Source: Phycisphaerae bacterium
Lineage (GTDB): Bacteria > Planctomycetota > Phycisphaerae > UBA1845 > UTPLA1
Direction of reading: 5' to 3'
Assembly: GCA_030432035.1 (NCBI GenBank)
Contig: JAUIHO010000014.1
Span: 1-40,081 of the forward strand
DNA: 40,081 nt
The translations under genes were made by a program, and so were the position numbers. The notes beneath the pieces are model-generated. The model saw nothing but the letters and a program-made list of their open reading frames with translations, was not told the DNA's origin and did no database searches. Shown here piece after piece: positions 39,764 through 40,081 of this stretch (positions are counted from its first letter, which is position 1; each line of letters starts with the position of its first letter).

Positions 39764-40081
39764 CTAAAACCCGATGAAGCGATCGTCCATCGCCATCAGT
39801 CGAATCATTTCGCGAACGTGTTGCGGTTGATTGTCGGCATCCGCCAAGTGGAAGGCCAAGTAACCATTTTGGTCGAGGACCTCGATGTAAACATCGATTT
39901 CAGCTTCGGTCAGGTCAAGGTGAAAAACATCTGCCATGGCCAATACGATTTCGCGTCGCGCGCTCCGTTCGTCCCACGTATTGGGCGACGGCAACAGGTG
40001 ATACGGCAGGTCTTCTTCGCGATCGGGTCCGAATTCCATAAAGCGCCCCAACGCATCAACGCGATTGAGCACCCATTGATC
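39764..40081 (-). CDS. Probable DUF1800 protein, C-terminal fragment (gene continues off right edge)
   Basis: The frame is open from base 40081 to a stop at 39764, about 105 residues (first codons DQWVLNRVDAL). Translation begins outside the window. The fragment has helix-rich segments such as ARREIVLAMADVFHLDLTEA and a C-terminal QHVREMIRLMAMDDRFIGF, similar to the last helices of DUF1800 proteins (a helical, secreted planctomycete family). The call rests mainly on location: it is upstream of and on the same strand as a DUF1501 gene, the usual pair. The function of this pair is unknown. Confidence 0.5.
   Translation of the reverse strand, partial: DQWVLNRVDALGRFMEFGPDREEDLPYHLLPSPNTWDERSARREIVLAMADVFHLDLTEAEIDVYIEVLDQNGYLAFHLADADNQPQHVREMIRLMAMDDRFIGF

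Overview
The window looks like a chromosomal segment from a planctomycete, plausibly from the Phycisphaerae side of the phylum. The evidence is three PEP-CTERM proteins ending in a hydrophobic helix plus RRRR, an esterase with a dockerin-like tail, a DUF1501 protein beside a probable DUF1800 protein, many lipoproteins and short envelope proteins of unknown function, moderately high GC and several families of dispersed palindromic repeats. No rRNA, tRNA or CRISPR array was seen.

Positions 1-9.5 kb form an aromatic-catabolism region, mostly on the minus strand: a left-truncated homogentisate dioxygenase (hmgA), 4-hydroxyphenylpyruvate dioxygenase (hpd), and the phenylacetyl-CoA epoxidase genes paaA-paaB-paaC-paaD behind a TetR-type regulator with a near-perfect 20-bp operator. 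Tyrosine would be handled by hpd and hmgA, phenylacetate by PaaABCD. The reductase paaE, the ligase paaK and the lower pathway are not in the window. A PEP-CTERM protein, a dockerin-tailed esterase and a small conserved unknown are interleaved. The paaA/paaB junction is interrupted by a 475-bp cassette: a lone four-helix-bundle protein (23S rRNA IVP family) on the opposite strand, bounded by inverted arrays of the heptamer RGGCTTG. The cassette appears to supply both the paaA stop codon and the paaB start codon.

Positions 9.6-25.7 kb hold an ArsR/SRPBCC pair, a ParA ATPase fused to a glycogen-binding (CBM48-like) domain, hldE with a glycosyltransferase, several lipoproteins, a tandem universal stress protein, a UvrC-like protein lacking the C-terminal nuclease half, a beta-propeller protein followed by an MBL hydrolase, a tandem CDGSH protein, a metallothionein-like lipoprotein, guaB, a nested palindromic repeat island, and an RMD1/DUF155 protein with a likely leaderless promoter.

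Positions 26-31.8 kb carry two tandem paralogous PEP-CTERM genes, a rimO operon, a UPF0173 hydrolase and a GNAT acetyltransferase. Positions 31.9-34.8 kb carry an anti-sigma factor (RskA type), an ECF sigma factor and a double-fasciclin secreted protein, resembling the SigK/RskA/MPT70-83 module of mycobacteria. The right end has a carbohydrate-binding-domain esterase, a small membrane zinc-ribbon protein overlapping tail-to-tail with a sugar dehydrogenase, a Tat-exported DUF1501 protein, and the 3' end of a probable DUF1800 gene that runs off the edge.

Many intergenic gaps hold hairpin repeats. One family is REP-like with a GTAG head, and its copies show compensatory stem changes. The most unusual items are the heptamer-bounded cassette in the paa operon, the ParA-CBM fusion and the truncated UvrC-like protein that keeps its cysteine cluster.
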